A stretch of 44,363 bases of DNA from CAYMCV01 sp964389005 (GCA_964389005.1 CAYMCV010000003.1:1-44363); one strand, 5' to 3'. Shown: positions 1-8,750, numbered from the stretch's first letter. Notes: generated by a model not told the origin, from the letters alone. Translations and numbers: made by a program.

Positions 1-522
1 AAGAGAAGGGTTTGTATACAATTCTTTCAGTAATTTATTCCTTTGATTGACAATACGATTGTAATTATTAAGATTATAAATGTAAAATTGATCTAACTGA
101 CACAATTCCATATCTGCAAATCTTCTTCGATACGCAGGACCGTCTTTAATAATATTCAAATCTTCCGGAGAAAAAAACACAACATTCAGAATTCCGAGCA
201 ACTCCGCCGCTTTTTTTATTTTTTCCAAATTAATTGCTATGATTTTGGATTTGTCTTTGCGAAGATGCATATCTACACGATATTCCATGTTCTCTTTCTC
301 TAAAAATGTCCTGATATGCGCTTCATCGGAATCAAAACGAATGATGTCTCTGTCTTTGCTTCCCTTGTGAGACTTGGTTGTTGCACTTAAGAATATAGCT
401 TCCAGAATGTTGGTTTTGCCCTGGGCATTATTTCCATAGAGAATCGTGGTACCACGGTCAAATGTAATGTGAAGCGTCTCATAATTTCTGTAATTCTCAA
501 GTTCCAGTGATTTGATAATCAT
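1..522 (-). CDS. recF: RecF, DNA replication/repair ATPase (C-terminal part outside window)
   Basis: RecF loads RecA at single-strand gaps through RecFOR and belongs to the SMC-like ABC ATPases. The first 174 codons are visible, reading from the ATG at 522 and leaving the window at base 1. The N-terminus MIIKSLELENYRNY and the Walker A segment GNNAQGKTN (about residues 31-39) are the family's. The segment FFSPEDLNIIKDGP (around residue 117) is also typical of RecF. Its start overlaps the stop of the preceding S4-domain gene in an ATGA junction, so the two are translationally coupled. Full-length RecF is about 360 residues, so roughly half is seen. Identity is secure from sequence plus the dnaA-dnaN-S4-recF order. 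Confidence 0.96.
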   Translation of the reverse strand, partial: MIIKSLELENYRNYETLHITFDRGTTILYGNNAQGKTNILEAIFLSATTKSHKGSKDRDIIRFDSDEAHIRTFLEKENMEYRVDMHLRKDKSKIIAINLEKIKKAAELLGILNVVFFSPEDLNIIKDGPAYRRRFADMELCQLDQFYIYNLNNYNRIVNQRNKLLKELYTNPSL

Positions 523-734
523 TTGATTGGTCCTTTTACAATAATTGTATTACCTTTATAAGCAACACAATCACCGCTGTAAATTTTTTTACCGCGCTGC
601 ACTTCAACATTACCGTTTAACGTAACGTTTCCTTCTTGAATAACATATTTCGCCTCAACGCCGTCCGAAACCAAATTAACGGCTTTGAGTAATTGACCTA
701 ACTTAATAAATTCATCTTTTAATTGAAATTCCAC
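519..734 (-). CDS. yaaA: S4-domain RNA-binding protein, YaaA/RlbA type
   Basis: This small 71-residue protein consists almost entirely of one S4 RNA-binding fold. The characteristic middle is visible as LGQLLKAVNLVSDGVEAK, then a glycine-containing turn (VTLNGNVEVQRGKKI) and a terminal strand (DCVAYKGNTIIV). In Firmicutes this gene sits between dnaN and recF and is thought to act in ribosome or RNA metabolism; its exact substrate is not established. The stop TGA overlaps the recF start, and only ten bases separate it from dnaN, so dnaN-yaaA-recF read as one operon. Length and context match the family. Confidence 0.93.
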   Translation of the reverse strand: MEFQLKDEFIKLGQLLKAVNLVSDGVEAKYVIQEGNVTLNGNVEVQRGKKIYSGDCVAYKGNTIIVKGPIK

Positions 735-744
735 AATAACTCCT

Positions 745-1854
745 TTAATCTACAGTTGTAAAATTAACTGGAAGAACCAAATAAATATAACTTTCCGCAG
801 CATCTCTTATAAAGCAAGGAGCTTTGGGATTTACCAAATAAATATCAACTGTTTCATCATCTATTACACGCAAAGCATCAATTAAAAATTTCGGATTAAA
901 GCCAATCATTAAATCTTTTCCTTCTTTTTCAATTGTAATATCTTCATTCATGCTACCGATAACGGAATTGACCTTAAGTTCCATAAAATCATCATTGATA
1001 CTGATAATTACAGGTTTTTTATCTCCTTCTTTTACAAGAAGTGTTGCTCTGTCGATACAATCCAAAAATTCTTTTCTGTTGATTGTAACTTTCGTTTCAT
1101 AATCGGAAGACAACATCTGATCAATTCTGAAATATTCGCCTTCAATTAATCTCGAAACCATAACTGTCTGATCAAACTCAAATAGAATATGTCTGTCGGT
1201 CAAATAAAGAATAATGTCTTGATCCATGTCACCGTTGATTATTTTGGTAAGTTCATTCAGAATCTTCCCGGGTACAATTACTTTTTTCGGTTCATAAGAA
1301 TCTTTTAATTCAATTTTACGAATTGATATTCTGTGACCGTCCAAAGAAACTACTTTAAAGGAATTTCCGTCAATATCAAATAATTCACCGGTCATAATTT
1401 TGTTGGTCTCACTCTCGCCGACAGAGAAAATCGTCTGTCTAACAATTTCCTTCATACCAAATTGAGAAAGATAAATTCCCTGATTCTTCTCAACTTGAGG
1501 CAACATGGTGAATTCTCTTCCGTCTTTACCCAAAATTGTGAATTTGGATTTTTCGCACATAATTAAAGTTTTAAAATTATCATCCGTATCGATGGTTATA
1601 ATTCCGTCCGGAAGTTTTCTAACGATTTCCGAAAAAACTTTACATTCCAAAGCAACCATACCGGAAGATACGATATCTCCTTCAATGATTGTTTCAATAC
1701 CAAGTTCTGTATCATTTCCAATCAATTTGATTTCATCATTGGTTGCATCTACCAGAATACATTCCAAGATGGACATGGATGTTTTGGTGGAAACGGCTTT
1801 TGATACGATTTGAACTCCTTTTAATAAATTGCTTTTCGAAATTTTTAACTTCAT
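745..1854 (-). CDS. dnaN: DNA polymerase III beta subunit (sliding clamp)
   Basis: This is the processivity clamp of the replicative polymerase; two monomers form a ring around DNA. It has 369 residues, as expected for the three repeated clamp domains. The start MKLKISKSNLLKGVQIVSKAV is typical of Firmicutes DnaN, and so is the C-terminal end (PKAPCFIRDAAESYIYLVLP), which forms part of the partner-binding pocket. The ATG at 1854 is preceded by an AGGGAG ribosome-binding site. It follows dnaA on the same strand after a 280-base AT-rich spacer containing DnaA-box-like sites, so it can be transcribed from dnaA or from its own promoter in that spacer. Confidence 0.97.
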   Translation of the reverse strand: MKLKISKSNLLKGVQIVSKAVSTKTSMSILECILVDATNDEIKLIGNDTELGIETIIEGDIVSSGMVALECKVFSEIVRKLPDGIITIDTDDNFKTLIMCEKSKFTILGKDGREFTMLPQVEKNQGIYLSQFGMKEIVRQTIFSVGESETNKIMTGELFDIDGNSFKVVSLDGHRISIRKIELKDSYEPKKVIVPGKILNELTKIINGDMDQDIILYLTDRHILFEFDQTVMVSRLIEGEYFRIDQMLSSDYETKVTINRKEFLDCIDRATLLVKEGDKKPVIISINDDFMELKVNSVIGSMNEDITIEKEGKDLMIGFNPKFLIDALRVIDDETVDIYLVNPKAPCFIRDAAESYIYLVLPVNFTTVD

Positions 1855-2134
1855 GTGAAAAACTCCCTTCAGACATTTTGTGAAACCGTATGATAAATAA
1901 TTAAAAATAAATCAGTAACAATAGTAATATAGGATGTTGAAAAGTGGATAACCCTATTCATTATACATAATTAGAGCAAAAATGAAAATGATAAACCGTG
2001 AAAAAGTGAAGAATAACTTCAGAATTATGATGAAGATATAAACATCTCATAATATCTAAAAATTACATTAATAATTATAAAATTAATTATCACATTTTTA
2101 TCAACAGAATCATCAACAAAATATGTGAATAATT
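1855..2134. other. dnaA-dnaN spacer, right-hand lobe of a bipartite oriC
   Basis: This 280-base, very AT-rich spacer has no credible gene. Sites close to the DnaA box TTATCCACA are seen at 1943-1951 (reverse strand, TTATCCACT), 2098-2106 (TTATCAACA) and 2124-2132 (reverse strand, TTATTCACA). A second, larger DnaA-box cluster lies on the other side of dnaA, which is the bipartite arrangement known from Bacillus and relatives. The long A/T run between about 2035 and 2100 is a candidate unwinding region. Function is inferred from position and motifs only. Confidence 0.7.
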
Positions 2135-3493
2135 CTAAACAGAAACAATCTTTTTCTTTATAACTTCAATTGTATTATTGAAGTCCGTATCGGTTTTGAT
2201 TCTTTCTTCGACTTTATCAACACCGTAAATAATGGTGCTGTGGTCTTTTTTATCTAAAATGGTAGCAATGCTTTTGAGAGGAATATCTGTCAGTTCTCTG
2301 CAAAGGTACATAACCACCTGTCTTGGAATTACAAATTCTGCATTTCTTTTTTTGGAAGTAATATCTTCGGCATTGACGCGAAAATGCTCGGCAACAACTT
2401 GAATAATGATTGTTGGAGTGATGATGCGTTGCTTATCCGGATAGATCATATCTTTCAATGCTTCTTCCGCAAGTTCCAAAGTAATTGGTTTGTTATTGAT
2501 TCTTGCATATGCGATTAATTTATTAAAAGCACCTTCCAGTTCACGAATGTTGGACTTAATGTTATTCGCAATATATTCAATGATGGAGATATCGATGTTC
2601 TTATCATAAGGTTCGGCAATTTTTAGCAATATTGCAACGCGCGTCTCATAATTAGGCGGTTGAATATCCGCGGAAAGACCCATCTGGAAACGGGAACGGA
2701 ATCTTTCATCCAATGTTTCCATTTGCTTGGGATGTTTATCGGAAGAAATAATGACCGCTTTGCCGGCTTCATACAAATCATTAAATGTATGGAAAAATTC
2801 TTCCTGTGTGCTTTCCTTTCCTATTATAAATTGAATATCGTCAATTAACAAGACGTCAACCGTTCTGTATTTTTCACGAAGTTTACTCATAACGGAAGAA
2901 TTACCGCTTCTGATGGATTCAATAACTTCAATTGTAAAAGCTTCACTGTTGACATAGAGAATCTTCATGTCAGGATTGTGATTTAAAATATAGTTACCGA
3001 TGGAATGCATTAAATGTGTCTTACCAAGACCGGATCCGCCATAGATAAAAAGCGGATTAAAAACTTCACCCGGAGATTCCGCAACGGCAAGACAGGCAGA
3101 GTGAGCAAAATTATTGTTGTTTCCAACGACAAAATTATCAAAAGTGTATTTTTTGACCAAGTTGGCCTGTTTGTACTTATATAAATTGGTATCTTCACTC
3201 ACGGAAGTCTCGGAAGGAAATTCTTTGCTTTCGTCCGGCGCAAGTATAAATGTTACTTCGTAGGTATGATTCATGATTTCCGAAATGGTAACCTTAAAGT
3301 AATCCGTATACTTATTAACAATGTAATCTAACGTGTGTGCTTTGTTAAAAGGTACCAAAATCTTTACAACATCATCCTCATCACTGTAAAAATCAAGAGG
3401 CTCTATCCATGTATTGTAGGCAATCATGGTCAACTCATATTCTTTTTTGATGGTATCTTTAATTAATTGCCAATTTTCTTTTACGTTATTCAT
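2135..3493 (-). CDS. dnaA: Chromosomal replication initiator DnaA
   Basis: DnaA binds oriC and opens the duplex to load the helicase. The 452-residue protein shows all domains: an N-terminal domain I (1-80), a short linker, an AAA+ ATPase with Walker A GGSGLGKTH (152-160) and Walker B LLIDDIQF, and a C-terminal domain IV with the helix-turn-helix ending in the signature DKKDHSTIIYG. The start at 3493 has a GGAGG site about nine bases upstream. DnaA boxes occur both upstream and downstream of the gene, so autoregulation and origin function are likely. dnaN, yaaA and recF follow on the same strand. Confidence 0.98.
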   Translation of the reverse strand: MNNVKENWQLIKDTIKKEYELTMIAYNTWIEPLDFYSDEDDVVKILVPFNKAHTLDYIVNKYTDYFKVTISEIMNHTYEVTFILAPDESKEFPSETSVSEDTNLYKYKQANLVKKYTFDNFVVGNNNNFAHSACLAVAESPGEVFNPLFIYGGSGLGKTHLMHSIGNYILNHNPDMKILYVNSEAFTIEVIESIRSGNSSVMSKLREKYRTVDVLLIDDIQFIIGKESTQEEFFHTFNDLYEAGKAVIISSDKHPKQMETLDERFRSRFQMGLSADIQPPNYETRVAILLKIAEPYDKNIDISIIEYIANNIKSNIRELEGAFNKLIAYARINNKPITLELAEEALKDMIYPDKQRIITPTIIIQVVAEHFRVNAEDITSKKRNAEFVIPRQVVMYLCRELTDIPLKSIATILDKKDHSTIIYGVDKVEERIKTDTDFNNTIEVIKKKIVSV

Positions 3494-3899
3494 TCAAAAA
3501 AGCCTCCGAAACACAGTATAAAATCGCACCAAGTTAATTTTACTCTAATACAGGAAAAATTTCAAATGTTTATTATTTTTGAAATAAATACAAATGGTTG
3601 ACATATTTATTTAAGTTATCCACATTCATGTTGATTAATGTTGGCACTTCATACACATAAAAAGGAACGAAAATGCGGATTTTGTGACTATTTATCCACA
3701 TTTATCAACAGTAAATGATTAGTTATAAACATTCAATCGACAATATGTTGATTACTTTATGTAAATGAAATACATTTTTTCAAATACAAAATATGGACAA
3801 TCAAATAATTCGTTATCAACATATAGACATTGAAAAAATAGCAGAAAAATTCTACATATTTTAGGGCACTTTTGTTAAGCGCGAAATATCAAATTTTCC
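3494..3899. other. Main oriC region with DnaA-box cluster
   Basis: This AT-rich spacer lies between divergent dnaA and rpmH. Perfect DnaA boxes TTATCCACA are at 3616-3624 and 3692-3700, and close variants are at 3702-3710 and 3813-3821 (TTATCAACA) and 3723-3731 (TTATAAACA). Further TAATCAACA-like sites occur on the opposite strand near 3630 and 3746. The cluster, its place upstream of dnaA and the gene order on both sides identify the replication origin. The dnaA promoter must also lie here, but no convincing -35/-10 pair stands out to me. Confidence 0.88.
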
Positions 3900-3928
3900 T
3901 TGACGCATCGAGTTTCTTCTTATATAAT
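3900..3928 (+). promoter_or_regulatory. Sigma-A type promoter of rpmH operon
   Basis: TTGACG at 3900-3905 and TATAAT at 3923-3928 are separated by 17 bases, a near-consensus housekeeping promoter. It is followed after about 25 bases by the AAAGGAGGTG ribosome-binding site of rpmH. It should drive rpmH, rnpA and the downstream membrane-insertion genes. Confidence 0.9.
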
Positions 3929-3968
3929 CGGATTGGTGTTTCGATACGAGTAAAGGAGGTGTTTGACC

Positions 3969-4103
3969 ATGAAAATGACATTTCAGCCGAAAAAAAGACA
4001 GAGATCTAAAGTGCACGGCTTCAGAGCAAGAATGAGTAGTCCGGGCGGAAGAAAAGTTTTAGCAGCCAGAAGAGCAAAAGGAAGAAAGCAGTTATCAGCA
4101 TAG
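3969..4103 (+). CDS. rpmH: 50S ribosomal protein L34
   Basis: This 44-codon gene encodes the small, very basic ribosomal protein L34. The sequence MKMTFQPKKRQRSKVHGFRA and the Arg/Lys-rich end RRAKGRKQLSA match the family over its full length. A strong Shine-Dalgarno site (AAAGGAGGTG, 3953-3962) lies just upstream. It is first in the operon rpmH-rnpA-yidD-yidC-jag, divergent from dnaA across oriC, as in nearly all Firmicutes. Confidence 0.98.
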   Translation: MKMTFQPKKRQRSKVHGFRARMSSPGGRKVLAARRAKGRKQLSA

Positions 4104-4122
4104 GCCGCATATCGTGGCCTAT
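4100..4122 (+). terminator. Short hairpin after rpmH, likely attenuator
   Basis: ATAGGCC (4100-4106) and GGCCTAT (4116-4122) form a 7-bp stem with a 9-base loop, overlapping the rpmH stop codon and followed by only a short T run. It probably lowers readthrough into rnpA, giving excess L34 over RNase P protein, rather than ending transcription completely. Confidence 0.5.
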
Positions 4123-4169
4123 TTTCCTATGTAAAAAGCTCTTACAACAGGAAGTATGGTTGAAGAAGT

Positions 4170-4526
4170 ATGAATAAGACAACATCATTACGAAAGAATT
4201 CAGAATTCCAAACTGTTTACAAAACAGGCAAATCATTTGCCAACCATTATTTTATCATGTACGTATCGAAAAATCAGTTTGAAGGAAACAGACTTGGGAT
4301 ATCAGTGAGCAAAAAAGTAGGAAACAGTGTAATCAGGCATCGCATTAAGCGATTGGTAAAAGAGACTTACAGACTACACGAACAAATATTTAATAGTGGT
4401 TTAGATATTGTAGTCATAGCAAGAAAAGGTTCGGAACAGATTGGTTATGATGAGACGAAGAGTGCTATTATGCATCTTTCACGTTTGCATCGCATTTTGC
4501 ATACCGAGCAATTGTTCGAAGAATAG
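4170..4526 (+). CDS. rnpA: Ribonuclease P protein component
   Basis: This is the protein subunit of RNase P, which with the RNA subunit removes the 5' leader of pre-tRNAs. It has 118 residues, the usual length. The hallmark RNR-type basic helix is seen as KKVGNSVIRHRIKRLVKE (around residues 48-65), preceded by the conserved N-terminal LRKNSEFQTVYKTGKS. It starts at 4170; an earlier ATG at 4156 is closed by a stop after five codons. It is followed six bases later by yidD, as in most bacteria. Confidence 0.97.
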   Translation: MNKTTSLRKNSEFQTVYKTGKSFANHYFIMYVSKNQFEGNRLGISVSKKVGNSVIRHRIKRLVKETYRLHEQIFNSGLDIVVIARKGSEQIGYDETKSAIMHLSRLHRILHTEQLFEE

Positions 4527-4532
4527 GAAAAT

Positions 4533-4742
4533 ATGAAAAGAATACTAATTTTTCTTATAAAATTTTACCAGAAATACTTATCTCCGTTGAAAAGCACCTG
4601 TTGTCCGTATATTCCGACATGTTCGCAGTACGGATTGGAAGCAATTGAAAAACATGGTGCTTTGAAAGGCTCTTTGTTGGCCGCATGGAGAATTTTGCGT
4701 TGTAATCCTTTTTCAAAGGGAGGGTACGACCCTGTACCCTAA
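4533..4742 (+). CDS. yidD: Membrane protein insertion efficiency factor YidD
   Basis: This 69-residue protein aids YidC-dependent membrane insertion. The family pattern is complete: an N-terminal amphipathic stretch IFLIKFYQKYLSPLK, the cysteine-rich CPYIPTCSQYGLEAIEKHG, and the end RILRCNPFSKGGYDPVP. It lies six bases after rnpA and about 75 bases before yidC, so it is co-transcribed with both. Confidence 0.97.
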   Translation: MKRILIFLIKFYQKYLSPLKSTCCPYIPTCSQYGLEAIEKHGALKGSLLAAWRILRCNPFSKGGYDPVP

Positions 4743-4815
4743 AAAGAATTTTTAATACAAACGTTGCAGTATAGGATAATTAATCGGAACAATTCCGATA
4801 ACAGGAGGAATCAAA

Positions 4816-6181
4816 TTGTCAGCTTTGCTTTTAACAAAAACCAGTACTTTCATTATCGGTCCCGTATCGGTGGTTTTGGGATATATAATGGAAGGAATCT
4901 TTTGGTTATTGGATAAAATCAACATACCGAATGTTGGTTTGGCCATTATATTATTTACAATTGTAATATATTTATTACTATTACCTCTTACCATCAAACA
5001 GCAGAAGTTTTCGAAGTTACAGGCGAAGATGAATCCTGAGATTCAGGCAATTTCTGCAAAGTATAAGAACAAAAAAGACACAGAATCCATGCAGGCGATG
5101 CAGGAGGAGACCAAGGCAGTTTATGCGAAGTACGGCGTATCACCTACAGGCAGTTGCTTACAGTTATTGATTCAGATGCCGATTTTGTTCGCTTTGTATC
5201 GTGTTATTTACGCAATGCCGGCATATGTAGCACAGATTAAGAACGCTTTTATGGATTTGGTTCCGCAGTTGATTGCGAAACAAGGCAGTGAGGAATTCAT
5301 TCAGACATTTAAAAATGCCGGAATGTTTGCCAAACAGTTCAAGAATGATTTATTTATCAACGGGGACGTTGAATATGTACAGAATACATTTATAGATGTC
5401 TTAAATAAGGCGTCTTCCGCAGAGTGGGCAAGTATTTCGGAGAAGTTTCCGGATTTGGCAAGCAGCGTTGAGACAACAATCAGCACTCTCGACAGATATA
5501 ATACATTTCTTTTTATCAATGTTGCCGAGACACCTTGGGATGTATTGTTAAGCGGCTGGGCGGAAAAGAACTTTTTGGTGATTTTCGGGGCCTTGATTAT
5601 TCCTGTTCTTGCAGGATTATCACAATGGATCAGTTTAAAATTACAGCCTACGGCAAATAATGCAAATCAGAACCTCATTCGTATAGGTTGCATTCAAATC
5701 CATTTCCNNNNNNNNNNATAATGCAAATCAGAACCACGGGGAAGAAAACACCATGATGAACTCCATGAAAACCATGAACAACATTATGCCGTTGATGTCT
5801 GTTTTCTTTGGATTTACGCTTCCTGCAGGTATGGGTATTTACTGGATTATCGGTGCGGTAGTCAGATGTATTCAGCAGATTTGTATTAATAAGTACATTG
5901 ATAGAATTGATATTGATGAGTTAATCCAAAAAAATACCGAGAAATACAACGAAAAGTTAAAGAAACGCGGTGTTTTGGTACAGGGAATCAATAATTCCGC
6001 AAAGATGAATACCAAGAAAGTGGAACCGAAGCCGCAGATGAGTAAGGAAGAAAAGAACGAGGCATTGAAGAAAGCAACGGATTATTATAACAATGCTCAA
6101 CAAGCAAAGCCCGGTTCGTTGGCTGCGAAAGCATCTATGGTGAAGCAATACAACGAAAAGAACAACAAAGACAAAAAATAG
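4816..6181 (+). CDS. yidC: Membrane protein insertase YidC (reading frame broken only by an assembly gap)
   Basis: YidC/Oxa1 inserts and folds membrane proteins. A TTG start at 4816 is supported by AGGAGGAA five bases upstream. The first part carries the first core transmembrane segments and the conserved hydrophilic arginine region (TIKQQKFSKLQAKMNPEIQ). The second part, from about 5718, carries the final membrane segments (GFTLPAGMGIYWIIGAVVR) and a Lys-rich tail. Ten Ns at 5708-5717 split it. The 18 bases at 5657-5674 are repeated exactly at 5718-5735, and joining there restores one frame through NANQNHGEENTMMNSMK. The true gene is therefore almost certainly intact; the 33 bases before the Ns do not belong to it. 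Confidence 0.92.
5675..5717. other. Scaffold gap with non-matching contig tail inside yidC
   Basis: Bases 5708-5717 are Ns. The preceding 33 bases do not continue YidC, whereas the sequence after the gap repeats the 18 bases that end at 5674. This is the pattern of two overlapping contigs joined without merging, with a spurious or variant tail on the left contig. Confidence 0.85.
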
Positions 6182-6196
6182 AGGAGGTTTTTCATT

Positions 6197-6829
6197 ATGG
6201 AATATAAAGAATTCAGTGCCAAAACAGTACAAGATGCAATCACCGAAGCATGTCAGTATTTTACAATTACTAGCGACAGTTTGGACTATGAAGTAATTGA
6301 AGAAGGATCTTCCGGATTTTTAGGATTTAATGCAAAACCTGCAATTATCAAAGCCGGTGTTAAGAATACAGAGGTTACACCTGCGGATAAAGCAAAAGAA
6401 TTTTTAAATCAAGTATTTGAAGCTATGGACATTGAAGCAACCGTTGCTGTTGAATATTCTGAAGAAGAACATGAGATGGATATTGATATCAAAGGGGAAG
6501 ACATGGGCGTGCTCATCGGGAAAAGAGGACAGACGCTGGATTCCTTGCAGTATCTCGTTTCTTTGGTAGTAAATAAGGGTAACGAAGAATACATTCGTGT
6601 CAAGGCCGATACAGAGAATTATCGTGCAAGAAGAAAAGAAACGTTGGAAAACCTTGCAAAGAATATTGCTTTTAAAGTAAAGAGAACCAAACGTTCCGTA
6701 TCTTTGGAGCCTATGAATCCATACGAGAGAAGAATTATTCATTCCGCTTTACAGAACGATAGGTATGTTACAACACACAGTGAAGGGGAAGAACCTTTCA
6801 GAAAAGTCATTGTTACGCTCAAAAGATAA
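6197..6829 (+). CDS. jag: Jag/KhpB family RNA-binding protein
   Basis: This cytoplasmic RNA-binding protein, always found next to yidC in Firmicutes, is implicated in cell elongation and division control. The 210 residues show an N-terminal Jag_N domain (MEYKEFSAKTVQDAITEA), a KH domain with the GxxG loop (LIGKRGQTLDSLQYLVS), and a C-terminal R3H domain (NPYERRIIHSAL). A strong GAGGAGG site precedes the ATG. It is the last gene before the mnmE segment. Confidence 0.96.
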   Translation: MEYKEFSAKTVQDAITEACQYFTITSDSLDYEVIEEGSSGFLGFNAKPAIIKAGVKNTEVTPADKAKEFLNQVFEAMDIEATVAVEYSEEEHEMDIDIKGEDMGVLIGKRGQTLDSLQYLVSLVVNKGNEEYIRVKADTENYRARRKETLENLAKNIAFKVKRTKRSVSLEPMNPYERRIIHSALQNDRYVTTHSEGEEPFRKVIVTLKR

Positions 6830-6840
6830 TGAAAGTAATC

Positions 6841-6878
6841 ATAATGGCTGCTTTGCATTCATGTAGAGTAGCCATTAT
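6841..6878 (+). terminator. Hairpin between jag and mnmE
   Basis: ATAATGGCT (6841-6849) pairs with AGCCATTAT (6870-6878), giving a 9-bp stem with a 20-base loop and only a short TT tail. It could act as a weak terminator or as an mRNA 3' end protecting the yidC-jag message. The stem ends a few bases before the mnmE ribosome-binding site. Confidence 0.4.
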
Positions 6879-6897
6879 TTGAAAGGAAGCCGTGCCT

Positions 6898-8268
6898 ATG
6901 GAAACAGATACAATCGCAGCAATTGCTACGGCGCTTTCACCTTCCGGTATCGGAATTATTCGGATAAGCGGTACAAATGCCGTTCCAGTCGCAAATGCTA
7001 TATTCTCATCCAATCAAATTTCCAATTTATGTGAAGTCCCAAGTCATACCATTCATTATGGCTACATTTATGATGACGAAGAGATGATTGACGAAGTCAT
7101 GCTTGCTGTCATGTTGGCGCCACATAGTTTTACAAGAGAAGACACGGTCGAGATTGATTGTCACGGCGGTGTTTATGTCATGCAAAAAATTCTTGAAACG
7201 GTTATCAAGCATGGGGCAAGACTTGCCGAACCCGGTGAGTTTACGAAGCGGGCTTTTTTAAACGGTCGAATTGACTTGACGAAAGCGGAAGCAGTCATGG
7301 ATTTGATTCAATCTAAAAATGAATATGCATTAAAATCTTCTTTAGCGGGATTACGCGGTAGTCTTTACGAAAAGATATCAAATATACGACAGGAACTATT
7401 GTATGAAATTGCCCGAATAGAATCGGCATTGGATGATCCGGAACATATGTCCTTGGAAGGATATGTTGAGACCTTAAGAGTTAAAACAAAAGATTTACTT
7501 TCGGAATTGAGGATTTTGTATCATACAGCTGACGACGGTAGATTAAAAAGAGAAGGAATAAAGACAGTTATCGTAGGAAAACCAAATGCCGGGAAGTCAT
7601 CACTTTTAAATTATTTGGCCGGACAGGAACGAGCTATTGTAACAGATATTGCGGGTACGACCAGAGATACGCTGGAAGAGACTATAATTATGGATGAAGT
7701 TATCCTCAATGTCGTGGATACCGCAGGGATTCGTTTTACAGAAGATAAAATTGAACAAATTGGAGTTTGCAGAGCAAAAGAAGCGATTGAGGAAGCGGAT
7801 TTAATTCTGTATATGATGGATTCATCCGTGCAAACGGATGATAACGATCAAGAGATATGTCGTATCATTGCAGATAAAAAGACGATTGTGCTTATGAACA
7901 AATCTGATTTACAACCATCAGTGAACATAGAGGAAGTAACAAACAGGTTTTCACATGTAATCAGCATTTCCGCAAAAACGGGAAGTGGTATCAAAGAGTT
8001 TATTGATTGTGTCAAAGAGTTATTCTTTTCAGGAGAGATTGCATATCACGAGGAAGTCATGTTGACTAATATGCGACAAAAGTCGGCGGTTTCGGAAGCT
8101 ATGCAGAGTTTGGAGTCAGTGTTAAGTAGTTTGGATCAACAAATGCCGGAGGACTTTTACTCGATTGATTTGATGGGGGCTTATGCTTCGCTTGGGAATT
8201 TGATTGGGGAGGAAGTCGGAGAGGATTTGGTGGAGGAGATATTCTCGAAGTTTTGTATGGGGAAGTGA
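6898..8268 (+). CDS. mnmE: tRNA modification GTPase MnmE (TrmE)
   Basis: With MnmG, this GTPase makes the cmnm5U modification at the wobble uridine of several tRNAs. The N-terminal folate-binding domain begins METDTIAAIATALSPSGIGI. The G domain has G1 GKPNAGKSS, G2/G3 GTTRDT and DTAGI, and G4 MNKSD. The C-terminus FCMGK keeps the catalytic cysteine of the family's FCIGK motif. The ATG at 6898 has AAAGGAAG eight bases upstream; the GTG at 6892 would be too close, so the protein is 456 residues. mnmG usually follows directly but here comes after a 564-base repeat-rich spacer. Confidence 0.97.
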   Translation: METDTIAAIATALSPSGIGIIRISGTNAVPVANAIFSSNQISNLCEVPSHTIHYGYIYDDEEMIDEVMLAVMLAPHSFTREDTVEIDCHGGVYVMQKILETVIKHGARLAEPGEFTKRAFLNGRIDLTKAEAVMDLIQSKNEYALKSSLAGLRGSLYEKISNIRQELLYEIARIESALDDPEHMSLEGYVETLRVKTKDLLSELRILYHTADDGRLKREGIKTVIVGKPNAGKSSLLNYLAGQERAIVTDIAGTTRDTLEETIIMDEVILNVVDTAGIRFTEDKIEQIGVCRAKEAIEEADLILYMMDSSVQTDDNDQEICRIIADKKTIVLMNKSDLQPSVNIEEVTNRFSHVISISAKTGSGIKEFIDCVKELFFSGEIAYHEEVMLTNMRQKSAVSEAMQSLESVLSSLDQQMPEDFYSIDLMGAYASLGNLIGEEVGEDLVEEIFSKFCMGK

Positions 8269-8308
8269 TGCGAAGTTTATTCTATGGGGACGCCGATTTA
8301 TTTGCATT

Positions 8309-8475
8309 CGAATGAATTGTAATGGGAAGTTAGTTTAGAATGAATCGCAATGGGAAGTTAATTTTCGAATGAATCGCATCTCCGTGTGAAAATGCAATAC
8401 ACTCCTATGAGCCTTTAAAAAGTCTCATATCCGTAGCATTTTAAAACACGTAGATGCGGATTCATATCGAAAATT
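8309..8475. repeat. Short tandem repeats plus one copy of a cruciform repeat family
   Basis: First, a unit of about 28 bases containing AATGAATYGYAATGGGAAGTTA is present about 2.5 times (8309-8366). It leads into a long imperfect palindrome: ATGAATCGCATC (about 8370-8381) pairs with GATGCGGATTCAT (about 8453-8465). Inside, CGTGT/ACACG, AAAATGC/GCATTTT and TATGAG/CTCATA form nested stems. The inner 80 bases are nearly identical to those at 12198-12266, so this is a dispersed repeat. It is non-coding as far as I can see. Confidence 0.75.
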
Positions 8476-8531
8476 ACGATAACCGTGGGGTTGGTGTGGT
8501 AAAATTGGGTAATGTGTGATAGGGGTTAAGG

Positions 8532-8750
8532 GGGGAGAAATTACGAATAAGGCTTTGCATGAGGATGGGCGTTAGGGGAGAGAAATTACGAATAAGGCTT
8601 TACGTGAGGATGGGTGTTTGTGAAGAGTAATGAAGGAAAAACTTCGCGTGAGGATGGGCGTTAGGGATGAATGAAGGAATAAACTTCGTGTGAGGATGGG
8701 CGTTTGGGAGAGAAATTACGAATAAGGCTTTGCATGAGGATGGGTGTTAG
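8532..8750. repeat. Five tandem copies of a 41-45 base G-rich repeat
   Basis: Units begin near 8532, 8576, 8620, 8664 and 8706. Units 1, 2 and 5 share AAATTACGAATAAGGCTT followed by GAGGATGGGYGTT. Units 3 and 4 have a diverged first half (AATGAAGGA, AAACTTCG) but the same GTGAGGATGGGCGTT second half. The plus strand is strongly purine-rich. No reading frame or Shine-Dalgarno site makes it coding. It occupies most of the mnmE-mnmG spacer, where most relatives have only a short gap. Confidence 0.85.

Noticed and set aside
5301..5519. Minus-strand ORF inside yidC
   Set aside because: Shadow frame of a well-conserved gene with no start signal.
8532..8750. CRISPR array
   Set aside because: The repeats are contiguous with no unique spacers, units vary in sequence and no cas gene is near.
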